NCBI GenBank assembly: GCA_001460835.1
Contig: CYKH01000587.1
Span: 1-47,534, forward strand
Reading direction: 5' to 3'
Length of the DNA: 47,534 nt
Origin: Bodo saltans
Taxonomy: Eukaryota; Euglenozoa; Kinetoplastea; Eubodonida; Bodonidae
The notes beneath the pieces are model-generated. The model did not search any database, was not told where the DNA came from, and saw only the letters and a list, made by a program, of their open reading frames with translations. Shown here piece after piece: positions 8,690 to 18,658 of this stretch; position 1 is the first letter of the stretch, and each line of letters starts with the position of its first letter. A program made the translations under genes and the position numbers.

Positions 8690-10702
8690 ATGCTAACTCT
8701 ACGTCGGGTAGCGCCGTTCGTCATGCTCATGATGTTAGGCGGACTTTTGTGGCCGAAGAGTGGGTGGGTCGTGACGCAGCAGCCCCCTGACACAGCGCCT
8801 GCTGAAGACGTACACTCAGACGTATCAAGCATAGTGCGTCGTGATTCAACAACAGTACCACCTGCTGCAGCTGATACGGTGCCCTCCATGCGACAATCTA
8901 CTACCAAGCGTTCTCCCCAACCTCATGCATCAGCCTCTCCCCCACAGGAAGTTGTGCACATTGCCAGTGCTCTTGGTAGAATTGCCCCGTTCTACCGGGG
9001 CCTCCTAGAGAGCGATGCATACTGCTCTGATTTCTCTCGGGGGGCGTTCATGCGGTGTGTCCACGAGACTGGAGTGATGTGTGCAAGGCAAACCATATGC
9101 CCCGCCAAAGCTCTGGAGCATCCCTTACCGGTGGTGAATGTCACACCGGGCGGATTATCGCTGCTTGAGGTGCGAGCACACCGCACACAAGGTACACAAA
9201 GCAGTGGAGGTTCTGTGCACCACCTTGTACGAGGCGATGAATTTGAGCCTCTCGATGAGGGGACAACGTCTGCACTTGTGATGCACACATTCTGTCGATT
9301 TCGAGATGCATTTATCAAGTGGAATGCAACCGCACACCGCATGAGCGCCCTGTGCAAAGCTGCGGATGATGTCGATGTCAACCCCACATGGCAGACAGCC
9401 GGAGAAGTTAGTTTGAAACGCGAATGCCAACGGTGGGTGTGGTTTCTAGGAAACGAGACGCAGAAGGTGGTTCACCATAGCGCCACCAACAATGAGCTAG
9501 CAGCCGCTGGGGGCTCCACCCTCGACGTCACGTATGCCGGCGAGGATGTCACTGCGTTGGCCCATGCACTGGCACAGATCCCCTCCACCCCTACCCAACC
9601 CCAAAGTGACGCCCGCGAGGCACTGCTCACGGTGCTGCTGCGGACAACGCGGGGGGCAGGGCATCAGACGCTAGTAGACGAATTGAACGTTGCTGATGTC
9701 GCCATGAGAGCCGCGGCGATGGTGTCCGAAGATGCGAAGGGCGCCAAGGAGGCCGCCGTGCAGTACGGTCGATGGCATGAACGTGGGATCATCAACCATG
9801 AAGATCAAGCAGCGTTGAAGGTTGGGCACCTTGGCGAGGTGGCGATCATGGCGGTGAGACAGCCTGATTGGGGCTGCCACAAGGCGGAATACCCGTTAGT
9901 GAGGGTCGCAGTGGTAGGCGAAACGATTCAAGGCTCGTGGTACCACCGCGTGCAACGATTTGTCGACTCCATGTGCACGTACTGCCGCAACACACCATTC
10001 TTAGTGAAGCTGCAACCGTTCCTCCAATCAGCGGCGAGCATTCAAACAGGCGAAGGCGAGAGTGAACAGTTCCGCCGCTCGAGAAGCTACCGCGAGAGTC
10101 TCCAGTGGAGTCCCGACATCGTCGTGTTCAATCTTGGACTCATGGATGCAAAGCTGGGCGGCGTTGACATCGAGAGTATTTCTGTAGAATTATGGAAAAT
10201 GATTTCTGCGTACAAAGATCTTCCGTCACGGCCAGAGGTCATGGTTGTGTTGCCTCATCAAGCATTTGACGTTGAGACGGAGGCTGGCCGCCGCCATACG
10301 CGCACGAAACGGTTGCTTGTTGGGCCCGTAGCACGAAGACTCTACGACGTTGTGATCCCCGGCATTGTCGGAGGAGCGCGTCGTGGGCTGCGTGAAGACA
10401 CAAACGAAGGGATTGGCCACAAAGTCACTCTTGTTGATTTTCATCAAATTCATTTGAGATGGCTACGACGGATGGTCCACCTAGCAGCGTCCCCAAATGC
10501 TAGCGATGCTTCTGCGCTTGGGACTTTTGTGCCTGGTCGGGACGATTCTGCGGAAGAGGATGCATTGGCGTCGTTTCCAGTCGATGCTCCTGCAGCGCAG
10601 CAAATACTAAGGCGTCACCTTCCAGACGGCGTCACGAGTGACAAGATCACGCAGAAGCTGCTTGGTGCGGTGATGTTCCGAGCCTTGCTGCAGCGTTTTT
10701 GA
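8690..10702 (+). CDS. Secretory-pathway protein with divergent PC-esterase/SGNH-like domain
   Basis: A 670-residue protein. Residues 6-26 are hydrophobic and act as a signal peptide or type II anchor. A Pro/Thr/Ser-rich stem (about 27-90) precedes a Cys-rich patch around 105-145. The C-terminal third resembles a PC-esterase/SGNH fold: a strand followed by VVGETIQGSW, with GET at 410-412 where active enzymes have GDS; PDIVVFNLGLMD (N481, D486) at the block III position; and VDFHQIH (D583, H585, H588) near the end. Active members O-acetylate or de-esterify glycans in the Golgi or at the surface. The missing block I serine suggests an inactive or changed activity. The similarity is weak and judged by motif only, so a hypothetical secreted protein remains possible. 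Confidence 0.5.
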   Translation: MLTLRRVAPFVMLMMLGGLLWPKSGWVVTQQPPDTAPAEDVHSDVSSIVRRDSTTVPPAAADTVPSMRQSTTKRSPQPHASASPPQEVVHIASALGRIAPFYRGLLESDAYCSDFSRGAFMRCVHETGVMCARQTICPAKALEHPLPVVNVTPGGLSLLEVRAHRTQGTQSSGGSVHHLVRGDEFEPLDEGTTSALVMHTFCRFRDAFIKWNATAHRMSALCKAADDVDVNPTWQTAGEVSLKRECQRWVWFLGNETQKVVHHSATNNELAAAGGSTLDVTYAGEDVTALAHALAQIPSTPTQPQSDAREALLTVLLRTTRGAGHQTLVDELNVADVAMRAAAMVSEDAKGAKEAAVQYGRWHERGIINHEDQAALKVGHLGEVAIMAVRQPDWGCHKAEYPLVRVAVVGETIQGSWYHRVQRFVDSMCTYCRNTPFLVKLQPFLQSAASIQTGEGESEQFRRSRSYRESLQWSPDIVVFNLGLMDAKLGGVDIESISVELWKMISAYKDLPSRPEVMVVLPHQAFDVETEAGRRHTRTKRLLVGPVARRLYDVVIPGIVGGARRGLREDTNEGIGHKVTLVDFHQIHLRWLRRMVHLAASPNASDASALGTFVPGRDDSAEEDALASFPVDAPAAQQILRRHLPDGVTSDKITQKLLGAVMFRALLQRF

Positions 10703-10930
10703 CACCAAGAGAGCGCACAAGTACTTTCATTATTTGTTTTATGGAGCGGAGAGAAGACGACTTGTTGTTTCACTAAACTGTTTTCCTCCGTCGCTCTCGC
10801 CCATTCGTTCGACACTTAAGCCTTTTTGTTTCTTACTTCTCTATTGGTGAGCCCCACTCCCGGGGTTCTCATCAATGCAGACAATAAAGAGCGCAGAAGT
10901 GCTCGTCGCAGCTTCCCTATGCTTTGCTAC

Positions 10931-10965
10931 ATTTTTTCTTTTTCTCTTGCTTTTGTTGCTACAAG
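10931..10965 (+). promoter_or_regulatory. Probable trans-splice acceptor
   Basis: A T-rich pyrimidine tract (10931-10959) is followed by AG at 10964-10965. The first ATG after it is 10984, which fixes the start of the next gene. Confidence 0.5.
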
Positions 10966-10983
10966 TAGTGGAGGTTGAACAAT

Positions 10984-12423
10984 ATGGGAGCAGCAACCAG
11001 TAAGCCAATGCGTGAGGCCCCTGTGAGGTACGTTGCGAAACAGCTACCCAAGGTGGACAAGAAGCCAATGGAGCTACAATTTAAGAAACCGGAGTACAGC
11101 AAGCTTGGCATCAATAAACGTGAGGACGATGTCAACACCGAGCCGCTCATGTACGTTGAGACGGCAAAGGACGGAAGCAACACGGAGCTCACTGACCATG
11201 TCGCACCCCGCTGGTACCTGAACACCTACTTAGAAATGATGGACAATCAGCGTGAGGAGCGTGTCATCATCAGCGGCAACCTACCGTTGTCATGGGAACG
11301 CGATAAGTACGAGCCGTACTCCCTTGTGCGTGGCCGCATTGACGAGGAGGACCTTGACTGGGTGTTGTCTCCTGAAGCTCGCAAGATGCCAATGGACGAG
11401 TTGCTGCAGCACACCAAACTTGACAGGGAGTCGCTGCAAGATATACTCGACACGGTAGAGTCGCCTAGAAAGCAGTTCCGCAACTACAAGGGAAAACTCC
11501 ACAAGGCCGTTGAGAGTGCAAACGAGCACTTGGCAGCTCGTAAGGTACAGGTTGAGAAGGCGCGTGAGGCGGAAGTCCTTCGAAGCATCGGGTACTCAGA
11601 GGAGGATGTGGCAAAAGAATCTCAATACCTAACGAACCGATCCCGCGGCGTGAAGACGCTCGACGAGCTCGGTGTGAGCATCCGCTCCAAAAAACGCACA
11701 GAGCGTGCGAACCAGCAAGATGAGATGGAGCGGATGCTGGAGGAGAGACGTATCGACATGATCGAGGCTGGAACGTACGAACCAACTGCTGAGGAGGTCG
11801 GGGATCGCCCAGATAGACTACCGGTGAAGGTGCACCCAATGAAGATCCGCACCGGCACGCACAAAAATATGTACCGAGCAGACATGAACAAAGATGACCG
11901 CAATATGGCAAAGGTGCAGTGGTGGCTGGACAGGACACGCCGTGTGAGACGCGGTAAGGATACCATCCACGGTGTCCCGATTTACAACGATCGACTCGCC
12001 ACGAACGACGCCCAAACTCGTGATCAGATGCGCGAGGCGGCTGAGTTCAACTTCAGCATGGGTCAGGCCCAGGGTGCCAAGGGTTTCACTGACCCTCGCG
12101 GCCACTTTGATGATTTCATGAAAATTATGAGCGACAACAAGGATGGCTTCAACAACTCCCAGGTGGAAGTGCACAGCGAGGGCGCCGAAGAGCAGATTCT
12201 CAATCGGTTCCCTCACACGGCATCGCACCCCACGACTCCCAAGCACAACGTGCCTGCCGATACACCAACCACACAAGCTGTGATGGGTGAGCCCAACGAA
12301 CCTTTTGACGCGTACTTCCTGCGTATGAGGAAGGTGACCGATGCAAACAAAAAGAACGCTAGCGAAGTGCCACCATCATCGGGGCCCAACGAACCACCCA
12401 AACCCCCAGGAGGCCCCCAGTGA
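10984..12423 (+). CDS. Hypothetical protein with N-myristoylation signal
   Basis: A 479-residue protein beginning MGAATSKP, which fits the N-myristoylation pattern (Gly2, Ser6) and so suggests attachment to a membrane. Choosing the ATG at 10984, the first after the probable splice acceptor, is what exposes Gly2. The body is hydrophilic, rich in charged residues and mostly helical, with Trp-containing segments (PRWYLNTYLEMMD around 75, VQWWLDRTRR around 310). The last 80 residues are Pro/Thr/Asn-rich and look disordered. No known domain was recognised. Myristoylated helical proteins of this kind are common at the flagellar or plasma membrane of kinetoplastids, but the function here is unknown. 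Confidence 0.8.
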   Translation: MGAATSKPMREAPVRYVAKQLPKVDKKPMELQFKKPEYSKLGINKREDDVNTEPLMYVETAKDGSNTELTDHVAPRWYLNTYLEMMDNQREERVIISGNLPLSWERDKYEPYSLVRGRIDEEDLDWVLSPEARKMPMDELLQHTKLDRESLQDILDTVESPRKQFRNYKGKLHKAVESANEHLAARKVQVEKAREAEVLRSIGYSEEDVAKESQYLTNRSRGVKTLDELGVSIRSKKRTERANQQDEMERMLEERRIDMIEAGTYEPTAEEVGDRPDRLPVKVHPMKIRTGTHKNMYRADMNKDDRNMAKVQWWLDRTRRVRRGKDTIHGVPIYNDRLATNDAQTRDQMREAAEFNFSMGQAQGAKGFTDPRGHFDDFMKIMSDNKDGFNNSQVEVHSEGAEEQILNRFPHTASHPTTPKHNVPADTPTTQAVMGEPNEPFDAYFLRMRKVTDANKKNASEVPPSSGPNEPPKPPGGPQ

Positions 12424-12650
12424 GCGGGTTTGATGAACATCTTTGTGAATTGTGCCGGCGTTTCCTTGGATGTCGCAGCATATGGGCTGCTGTTCTCTTT
12501 TTCTTCTTTAAAGTGCAAAAGTACACGATGATGTTTGTGAATCCGAACTCTGAAGATGTTTTAGGTTGAAGTCACACGTTGCTTTATCGCTTTTTGTGCA
12601 CATTGCATCAAATAATAGAGGGAAACCTTTCTTCCATACCAAAAGAATTG

Positions 12651-14021
12651 ATGAACCTAGACGATCAAATTGCTGAGCTGTCGAGGCGATTAGCTGGCGC
12701 AGACAAGGAGGCGAAGCAACTACGACAGGAGGTCGGAGCGTTAGAAATGGCACGACATGCTCAGGAAATGTTCCGCACGACTGAGCAGGATGATCGCTAC
12801 TCTGTTGTCAGCAAAGGGCATGCTGATCCAACGGAGCTGAGCCTTAGTCCATTAGGTCACACCCGAACCCGCAAGGTGAATCTCCACGTGCAACCTCCAG
12901 GTGTTCAAGAATTTTACGACGAACTCAATGCGAAGGTATCCGAGGCAGCAATCCTGCTGAACAAGTTCCGCGCCAACAAACAAGAAGTGACCACCAAACT
13001 GGCCGCACTTAAGAAGACGGAGGCCCACGTTGCGTCCCAAGAGAAGCACTTGGCGTGGATGAACGAACAAGCCAAGTGGCGGAGTTCCCAAGGGCCACGG
13101 AACTGCCCCATGAAGGTGCACGACGAGCAGTCCGACCTTCAGCAACGAGTTCGAGAACTAAGTGAGACACAGCGAACTCTAGAAAAAGACATTACGCATC
13201 AAGCCACTCGCCTCGGTACTCTTCGTGATAAAGTGGATGAGACCCCAGCGTTCGAAGAAGAATTGAGACAATTGAAGACTGAAGTCGCAGTGCTCGGTCT
13301 TGAGGACAGCTCTGTGCAAGATGAGATCAATGCGAATTTACGCCTCTTGAAGCGAAAGGACAGGCTACACACATCCGCCTCAACGCGTTCAACTCTGCCT
13401 GAGATGCGAGATTTAGATGCCACAAAGCGCGTGACGCAATCAAAACTAAGTGGTCACCGCGAGCAGGTGCGTATCAACGAGGCTGCTATCCAGCACCGGA
13501 CCATCATGATCGCACGTTTGCAGCAGCGTCTCGAGACCATCGGGGACGCGCTGCTGGGTGACGATACCTCCAACGCTCATGAGCGTGTCGATGCCACTCT
13601 TCTGGAAAGCCTCCGGAAGGAAACTGAAATTCTTACTAGAGATCGAATCGACAACGATGCGCGCATTGCGGCGCTTGATGGTGACTACGACCAGCTAGCG
13701 AACCGCAAGCGTATTCTTCAGAACGCCCTCCGCGTTGTCGAGGAGGAAGAGGGACGGCGTAGAAAAGAACACGATAAGTACACGAGGCTGGTGGATCAGC
13801 AACGCGACAATCAACGTGCGTCAACTGACCGTACGCTTCATCAGCTAGAGGATGAGGTTGCGACGCTGCGCTCCGAGACAGGTAGCCAACGTCGCAGCCG
13901 GAGCAACCCTTCGAGCAGCGAGCAACGCCAGCCATCACCAGACCCAGCTGCTATCGATACCGATGTAGCCGTCGTGGTTGCCCCAGCCTCAACGACTGCC
14001 GAGCCAGTCGCGACTTCCTGA
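12651..14021 (+). CDS. Coiled-coil protein of unknown function
   Basis: A 456-residue protein dominated by heptad-like, charge-rich helix. Coiled-coil segments cover about 5-40, 85-145, 160-235, 265-310 and 320-410. A Ser/Pro/Gln- and then Ala/Val/Thr-rich, probably disordered tail follows from about 410. No enzymatic motif is visible. A structural or cytoskeletal role is the obvious guess. The start is the first ATG in frame; the open frame extends upstream to about 12579 but without an ATG. Confidence 0.75.
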   Translation: MNLDDQIAELSRRLAGADKEAKQLRQEVGALEMARHAQEMFRTTEQDDRYSVVSKGHADPTELSLSPLGHTRTRKVNLHVQPPGVQEFYDELNAKVSEAAILLNKFRANKQEVTTKLAALKKTEAHVASQEKHLAWMNEQAKWRSSQGPRNCPMKVHDEQSDLQQRVRELSETQRTLEKDITHQATRLGTLRDKVDETPAFEEELRQLKTEVAVLGLEDSSVQDEINANLRLLKRKDRLHTSASTRSTLPEMRDLDATKRVTQSKLSGHREQVRINEAAIQHRTIMIARLQQRLETIGDALLGDDTSNAHERVDATLLESLRKETEILTRDRIDNDARIAALDGDYDQLANRKRILQNALRVVEEEEGRRRKEHDKYTRLVDQQRDNQRASTDRTLHQLEDEVATLRSETGSQRRSRSNPSSSEQRQPSPDPAAIDTDVAVVVAPASTTAEPVATS

Positions 14022-14220
14022 AGCGGCACCAGTAGCGTAAGAAGAGAGCTTGAACTCTTGCTAGGAACCTAAACACTACAAGGAGTCCGCCATCAACACA
14101 TAAAGTTATAGACAGACGAGTCGCCCCTTTCATACCTCTTTTCTTGTTTTCCTCTCGTGCGCCTAGCGCTTTGGCTATTTTTGTCACGCGCAACTTCTTT
14201 GTTGAAAAAATAAATCCCAA

Positions 14221-14287
14221 TGTGTTGTTTCCTTCGATGTTGCTTCGACTAAGTAAGATCGCAACACCTATGCACCCTTATTATTAG
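14221..14287 (+). promoter_or_regulatory. Probable splice acceptor followed by a five-codon upstream ORF
   Basis: A T-rich tract at 14221-14250 is followed by AG at 14252-14253. The first ATG after it, 14270, opens a five-codon frame (MHPYY, stop 14285-14287) that closes one base before the main ATG at 14289. If this AG is used, the next gene is translated by leaky scanning or reinitiation. Confidence 0.4.
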
Positions 14288-14288
14288 G

Positions 14289-17027
14289 ATGCATCAACTA
14301 TGGCTCATACCAACGTCGCTCCACGTTGATGATGTCTCCACTGTGTTGCGTCAAGATGATGCCGTCGCTCCGATTGCAGTGGACCTTGTGAACTCACAAC
14401 TTCCTGTGCACTTCCGGCGATACGGGGCTCCCATCATCGAGCTGGACGACAAGGTACACCTGCTTCACCACGCACGCCGCCCACCACCTTCGTTGCTTGT
14501 GGAAGCGGACAAGCCTCAGCGTTGGGCATCCTGCTGTTCACCAACAATACACTGCGTAGGTGGTGTGATATCATTTGGGCGACAGTGTCGTGTCGTCTTG
14601 ACAGTCTTATGCACCTTCACTCCGACGACCGCACTTCCTCCAGAATACAACGCCGTGAGTGAAACGGCTGCAGCATCCCTCGTCGCGGCCGCATTGGTTG
14701 CTCTCCACAAGCCATTATGCCGTGTCCTGTTGGATGGTCCAACCCTCCGCTCATCGAAAACAAGTGCACTAGATGTACTTGTGGCGTGGCGTGCGTATCA
14801 TGCCATGTCGCTGACAAGGTGGGCAGCGAGGTGTGCGAGGTGGTTGCAACAAGAGCCCAGTCGGCTGCACGGAACATGGCAAGATACCGATGCCCTTCTC
14901 ACAGATCCAATCTTGTGCCAATCACTTGTTGAGCTTGAGCAGATGCCTGCACAACCAAAACCGAGTTGTTCCGCCGCACGGACATGGGAGCTCGCATCGC
15001 ACCTAGTGCTCACCAGCGCCCAACGTCGACTGCGCACCCATGTGGATCCACACGCAACCCAACCTGTGCCTGTTGGCCAAGATATCGTAGATGCATCCCT
15101 CCGCACCGCCTGGCAACAATTGATGGCCCTTAGCCATGGGTTTGTAGAGCGGACAAACACTCCCTCTGTCGTTGCTGCTGTGTCGGCACCTCCCGCGACT
15201 ACGGACCCTCCCCCACAGGCGCAGCGACAGCAGAATGATGACAGTCACGTATCTGCGAAGCGTCCCACTAACCACATCGCATCATCTCACTTGCTAATCC
15301 AACATTCTCTACGTGAGGAAGATGCTGTTGAGATTGGAACTGGGAGCACCACGTCTTCAGGTTCGCGTGCTCAGCCGGTGTTGCAGTCAACCCAGACTGG
15401 TGGTGACGAGGATGGCAAGCTCGCAGAGAGGAACGTCATCCATGCCGAGCACTCGACTGAGTGGTACTTCCATCGCAGTGAATCAGCAGCAGCACCTGAA
15501 GCTGAAGACGATGTATTGATGCACACCACCACCCCGCTAGAGGACAATGAGGCGGCACCGGCTGGAACAGATGCGGACTCTCCCCTTCCAGTAGACGACG
15601 ACGAGGAGAAGACGTTTACGTGCAGCAGCACACCACGCGGCATTGCTGCACCGTCCGCACTCCATGCAGACTGGCCCAGTCATGCGCCACCTCCGCTAAG
15701 ACTTGTGGTCTGTGAACGTATTACGCTTCGTGCACACACAACTACGGCTGACGTTATCCCTCGCGCTCATCGTATTGAGGGTGACGTCCGTGTGGCGTGG
15801 AGCACTGACGCTGCGACGGTGCTGAGGTCGAACACACCTGCTGATGTCATCGAGCGTAGTGATGCGTCGGGCTTGCCGTTGGAGGGGTATTGGAGGCTAG
15901 CGCATGATCTAGGACATGACCCTTGTGAGAGTGCAGCGGATTATGTTGCCTCTTTCAAGCTCGTGCTGCGAGTGTCTGGCCGGTGGATGCCGCCACGCGA
16001 CGTCACCCTCGACACGTTACCTCAGACCACAAACAAATTCCACACGAAAACTTCTGGTGACAGCAGCAACGACTCTACTATCACAACATCCTCGTCCTCG
16101 TCCTCCGATGACAGCGACACTGATGATGAGAATCGTGCGATTTGGTGCCCTGGGGATTGGACTTGGTCACTTCCTCATGATTCCTCTCAACCGCAACTGC
16201 AGTCACAATCACAACAGTTTCGCAACGTTCCGGTGTTGCTGTTGTGTACGCCGAACTACCAAGCGAATGAATTGACGATGGCTGTTGCATCGTTTACCCT
16301 AGGATCATTTCAACGAGATCAACAATTGCGGAAGGCGTTGCGTGTTTGCGCGCCAGCCTTCCGACCAAACGTTGCCGCACTCCGTGAAGTCAAGAGGAGC
16401 ATGGAACAATCATGGATGCCTGTGGATTGCAGAGGTCGATGGGTGTTAGAGATGCGTGCACCATCAGACCACCAAACCAGAGGAGACACAACGCCCTCTG
16501 AGCTTGCCTTGCTGTTCAAAGGGATCATTGCGCTACGCGACACACCAACAACAACGCCATTGTTTTCTAGCAATCCAGTGACCTGCACGTTCCATCCTCG
16601 TGTTGTGCCCACTGATGAGTCTTCTGCTACGCCCATGTTGGTTGCTCAGGGCAGGCCGGAGTTTGATGTCATAAAATTCAAACCAAAGAAGGGCGTTGGA
16701 ACAATAGGATGGCGCCACGTGGCTCAATCGTGTTCACAGGGAGGTGCTATGGAAAGCAACCTTCTCCGATTGCCGATTGCTGCTCGCATCGTTTACTCGG
16801 AACCTCACGTCGTCAGGGAGTTGCTGTCCATGGCGGACCGAGCGAATGGCCCAGCAGACACGCACTCATCTCTACACATTCACTTTGTTGACGTTCCTTC
16901 ATCCTCCGTTTCCGGTGTGGAGATGGAAGTGTCGTCAGGAGGTGGGCCACTACCAGTGACGACGTTGCTGAGCAGTGGAGAGGCGTACACATTTGATTTT
17001 GACAGAGCTCAGCTGCTGAGACGATGA
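14289..17027 (+). CDS. Large protein of unknown function
   Basis: A 912-residue protein without a domain I recognise. Residues 1-290 look folded, rich in Ala, Leu, Trp and Cys. Residues 295-460 are low-complexity, acidic and Ser/Thr/Pro-rich. Residues 470-580 look folded again. A Ser/Asp run follows at about 590-620 (DNA about 16060-16130). The C-terminal region, about 640-912, is mixed alpha/beta in appearance. No signal peptide or membrane segment is evident, so it is probably cytosolic or nuclear. The long open frame and its position between well-supported genes argue that it is real. Confidence 0.75.
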   Translation: MHQLWLIPTSLHVDDVSTVLRQDDAVAPIAVDLVNSQLPVHFRRYGAPIIELDDKVHLLHHARRPPPSLLVEADKPQRWASCCSPTIHCVGGVISFGRQCRVVLTVLCTFTPTTALPPEYNAVSETAAASLVAAALVALHKPLCRVLLDGPTLRSSKTSALDVLVAWRAYHAMSLTRWAARCARWLQQEPSRLHGTWQDTDALLTDPILCQSLVELEQMPAQPKPSCSAARTWELASHLVLTSAQRRLRTHVDPHATQPVPVGQDIVDASLRTAWQQLMALSHGFVERTNTPSVVAAVSAPPATTDPPPQAQRQQNDDSHVSAKRPTNHIASSHLLIQHSLREEDAVEIGTGSTTSSGSRAQPVLQSTQTGGDEDGKLAERNVIHAEHSTEWYFHRSESAAAPEAEDDVLMHTTTPLEDNEAAPAGTDADSPLPVDDDEEKTFTCSSTPRGIAAPSALHADWPSHAPPPLRLVVCERITLRAHTTTADVIPRAHRIEGDVRVAWSTDAATVLRSNTPADVIERSDASGLPLEGYWRLAHDLGHDPCESAADYVASFKLVLRVSGRWMPPRDVTLDTLPQTTNKFHTKTSGDSSNDSTITTSSSSSSDDSDTDDENRAIWCPGDWTWSLPHDSSQPQLQSQSQQFRNVPVLLLCTPNYQANELTMAVASFTLGSFQRDQQLRKALRVCAPAFRPNVAALREVKRSMEQSWMPVDCRGRWVLEMRAPSDHQTRGDTTPSELALLFKGIIALRDTPTTTPLFSSNPVTCTFHPRVVPTDESSATPMLVAQGRPEFDVIKFKPKKGVGTIGWRHVAQSCSQGGAMESNLLRLPIAARIVYSEPHVVRELLSMADRANGPADTHSSLHIHFVDVPSSSVSGVEMEVSSGGGPLPVTTLLSSGEAYTFDFDRAQLLRR

Positions 17028-17237
17028 CCAACAATCGATGAACTCAGAGGTATGCTCACCGCTTCGAGCGGACAACGAGCGCCGTGCAGATTTTCTTGGC
17101 CTTGCAATACTGTGAAATAAAATAGTATTACAAACGTTGTGAATCGCTAGCTATCATTCTTTTCTCTGTCGCGGCGACCTCACTACTTTGTTTTTCATGC
17201 TTTGCTTGAGGTACGCACAGATGAGAGTCCTTGTCCA

Positions 17238-18505
17238 ATGCTTCTTGTCGTGCTACAAGCGTTGGTCTTTGTTGCCGTAAGTGTCGCAGCAGTGACTCAG
17301 CACGACGTCGACATCATCGTAGACTTCTTCACTGCCGCGAGCTTCGCTCACTCAACAAATATTGAGACAACCAACGTTTGCACTCAATGGCCAATTTATG
17401 TGCGGTGCAGCAACCAGATGGTTGAGGCAGTAAACATGTCATCTATGGGCCTCCGCGGGACTCTTCCGGCCTCCCTCGGAAATCTCTCGACGCTGAAATA
17501 CTTTCTGTTGTCAAGAAATTCGATCAATGGAACAATTCCCAAAGAATTAAGTTGATGGGGGAACTCGCTATTGCAATTCGATGTGTCTCAAAATTCTTTG
17601 AGTGAGACTCTCCCACCTGAGTTGGGAGAATGGGCAGCAGTGGACACGTTCAACGTGTGTATTGACAGGGACGCTTCCCTCCAACTATTCCATTTTCAGG
17701 CTGTTGCATGGCTTCTCTGTCGCCAGAAATCGTCTCACTGGCACAATTCCTGCTGAGTACAGCAATTGGGAAATCATATTAACAGTACAGTTACGCGGAA
17801 ATTTATTCTTAGGAACTCTTCCGCAGGCATTGTCCCGATACAGCACCATGACGTTGTTGGACTTCCAGAGCAACTCTTTCTCAGGGACCATTCCCGATGC
17901 CTTTGCGAGCCTAACCAAACTACAGTACTTAGACTTGTCTATCAACTCATTGACTGGCACCATACCAGAAGGTCTTAGCAACTTGTTTCACCTCGATTAC
18001 TGCTCGAGCAACAGCCCCACTGGGACGCTCCCGACCTCGTTCAGTCGCTTGACTCGCCTCGTTTCTTTCCGAGTGGACTCGAACCAACTGCAGGGAACGT
18101 TGCCACATGACTATGCATCGTGGGGTGCAACGTTGAACACTGCCTTTTTTCAGCTGAATCAATTCAACGGCACGTTACCACCAGAGTACTCAAATTGGAC
18201 CAAGAACGACCTTTGACGTCCAACAAAATCAACTTACAGGCAGTTTGCCCTCAAGCTACTCTGCATGGACTTTGATTGATCGTTTTACTGTGTCAAATAA
18301 TCAATTCACCGGTTCATTACCAAGCACCTATTCTGCGTGGACTGCCCTTACATCCTTCGATGTCTCAACCAATACATTACACGGCACCCTCCCTCCTGAG
18401 TATTCAGCATGGAGTGCCGTGACGACAGTCACGTTATCACACAATGAACTGGGGGGGGGGGTGCTCGATACCTGTGGCGTGGAGCATTTCACTGAAACAA
18501 CTTAA
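17238..18505 (+). pseudogene. Broken leucine-rich-repeat surface-antigen-like gene
   Basis: The start encodes a clear signal peptide (MLLVVLQALVFVAVSVAAV) and an N-cap with Cys residues. About a dozen repeats follow, of the form LxxLxxFxVSxNxLTGTLPPEYSxW, close to the GTLP-type repeats of Leishmania PSA/GP46 and related kinetoplastid surface proteins. The reading is broken: an in-frame TGA at 17553-17555 with repeats continuing in the same frame, a frame change with a small loss near 17660, another frame change near 18214, and a run of eleven G at 18451-18461 before the last stop at 18505. No C-terminal anchor or GPI signal follows. It looks like a decayed member of a surface LRR family; sequence error is less likely given the number of breaks. 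Confidence 0.75.
18451..18461 (+). repeat. Run of eleven G
   Basis: An 11-G homopolymer sits at the end of the LRR coding stretch. Its length could be misread or slip in replication, so the frame after it is uncertain. Confidence 0.9.
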
Positions 18506-18594
18506 ATTGCAAGCAACTACAGAATCAGAATATCAAACATAAACACCGACTGATTTGATTTCCTGTAATTGCCGCTCATTGACAGTACTGCACT

Positions 18595-18621
18595 GCATTG
18601 CTCGATTGTTTTCTCAACTAG
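18595..18621 (+). promoter_or_regulatory. Probable trans-splice acceptor of the exonuclease 1 gene
   Basis: A pyrimidine-rich stretch ends in AG at 18620-18621. The next ATG is 18659, which starts MGIKGLW, the invariant N-terminus of the FEN1/EXO1 family. Confidence 0.5.
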
Positions 18622-18658
18622 AGGGCTAATTCACACAGAAACAACTACCTCGTGGATA

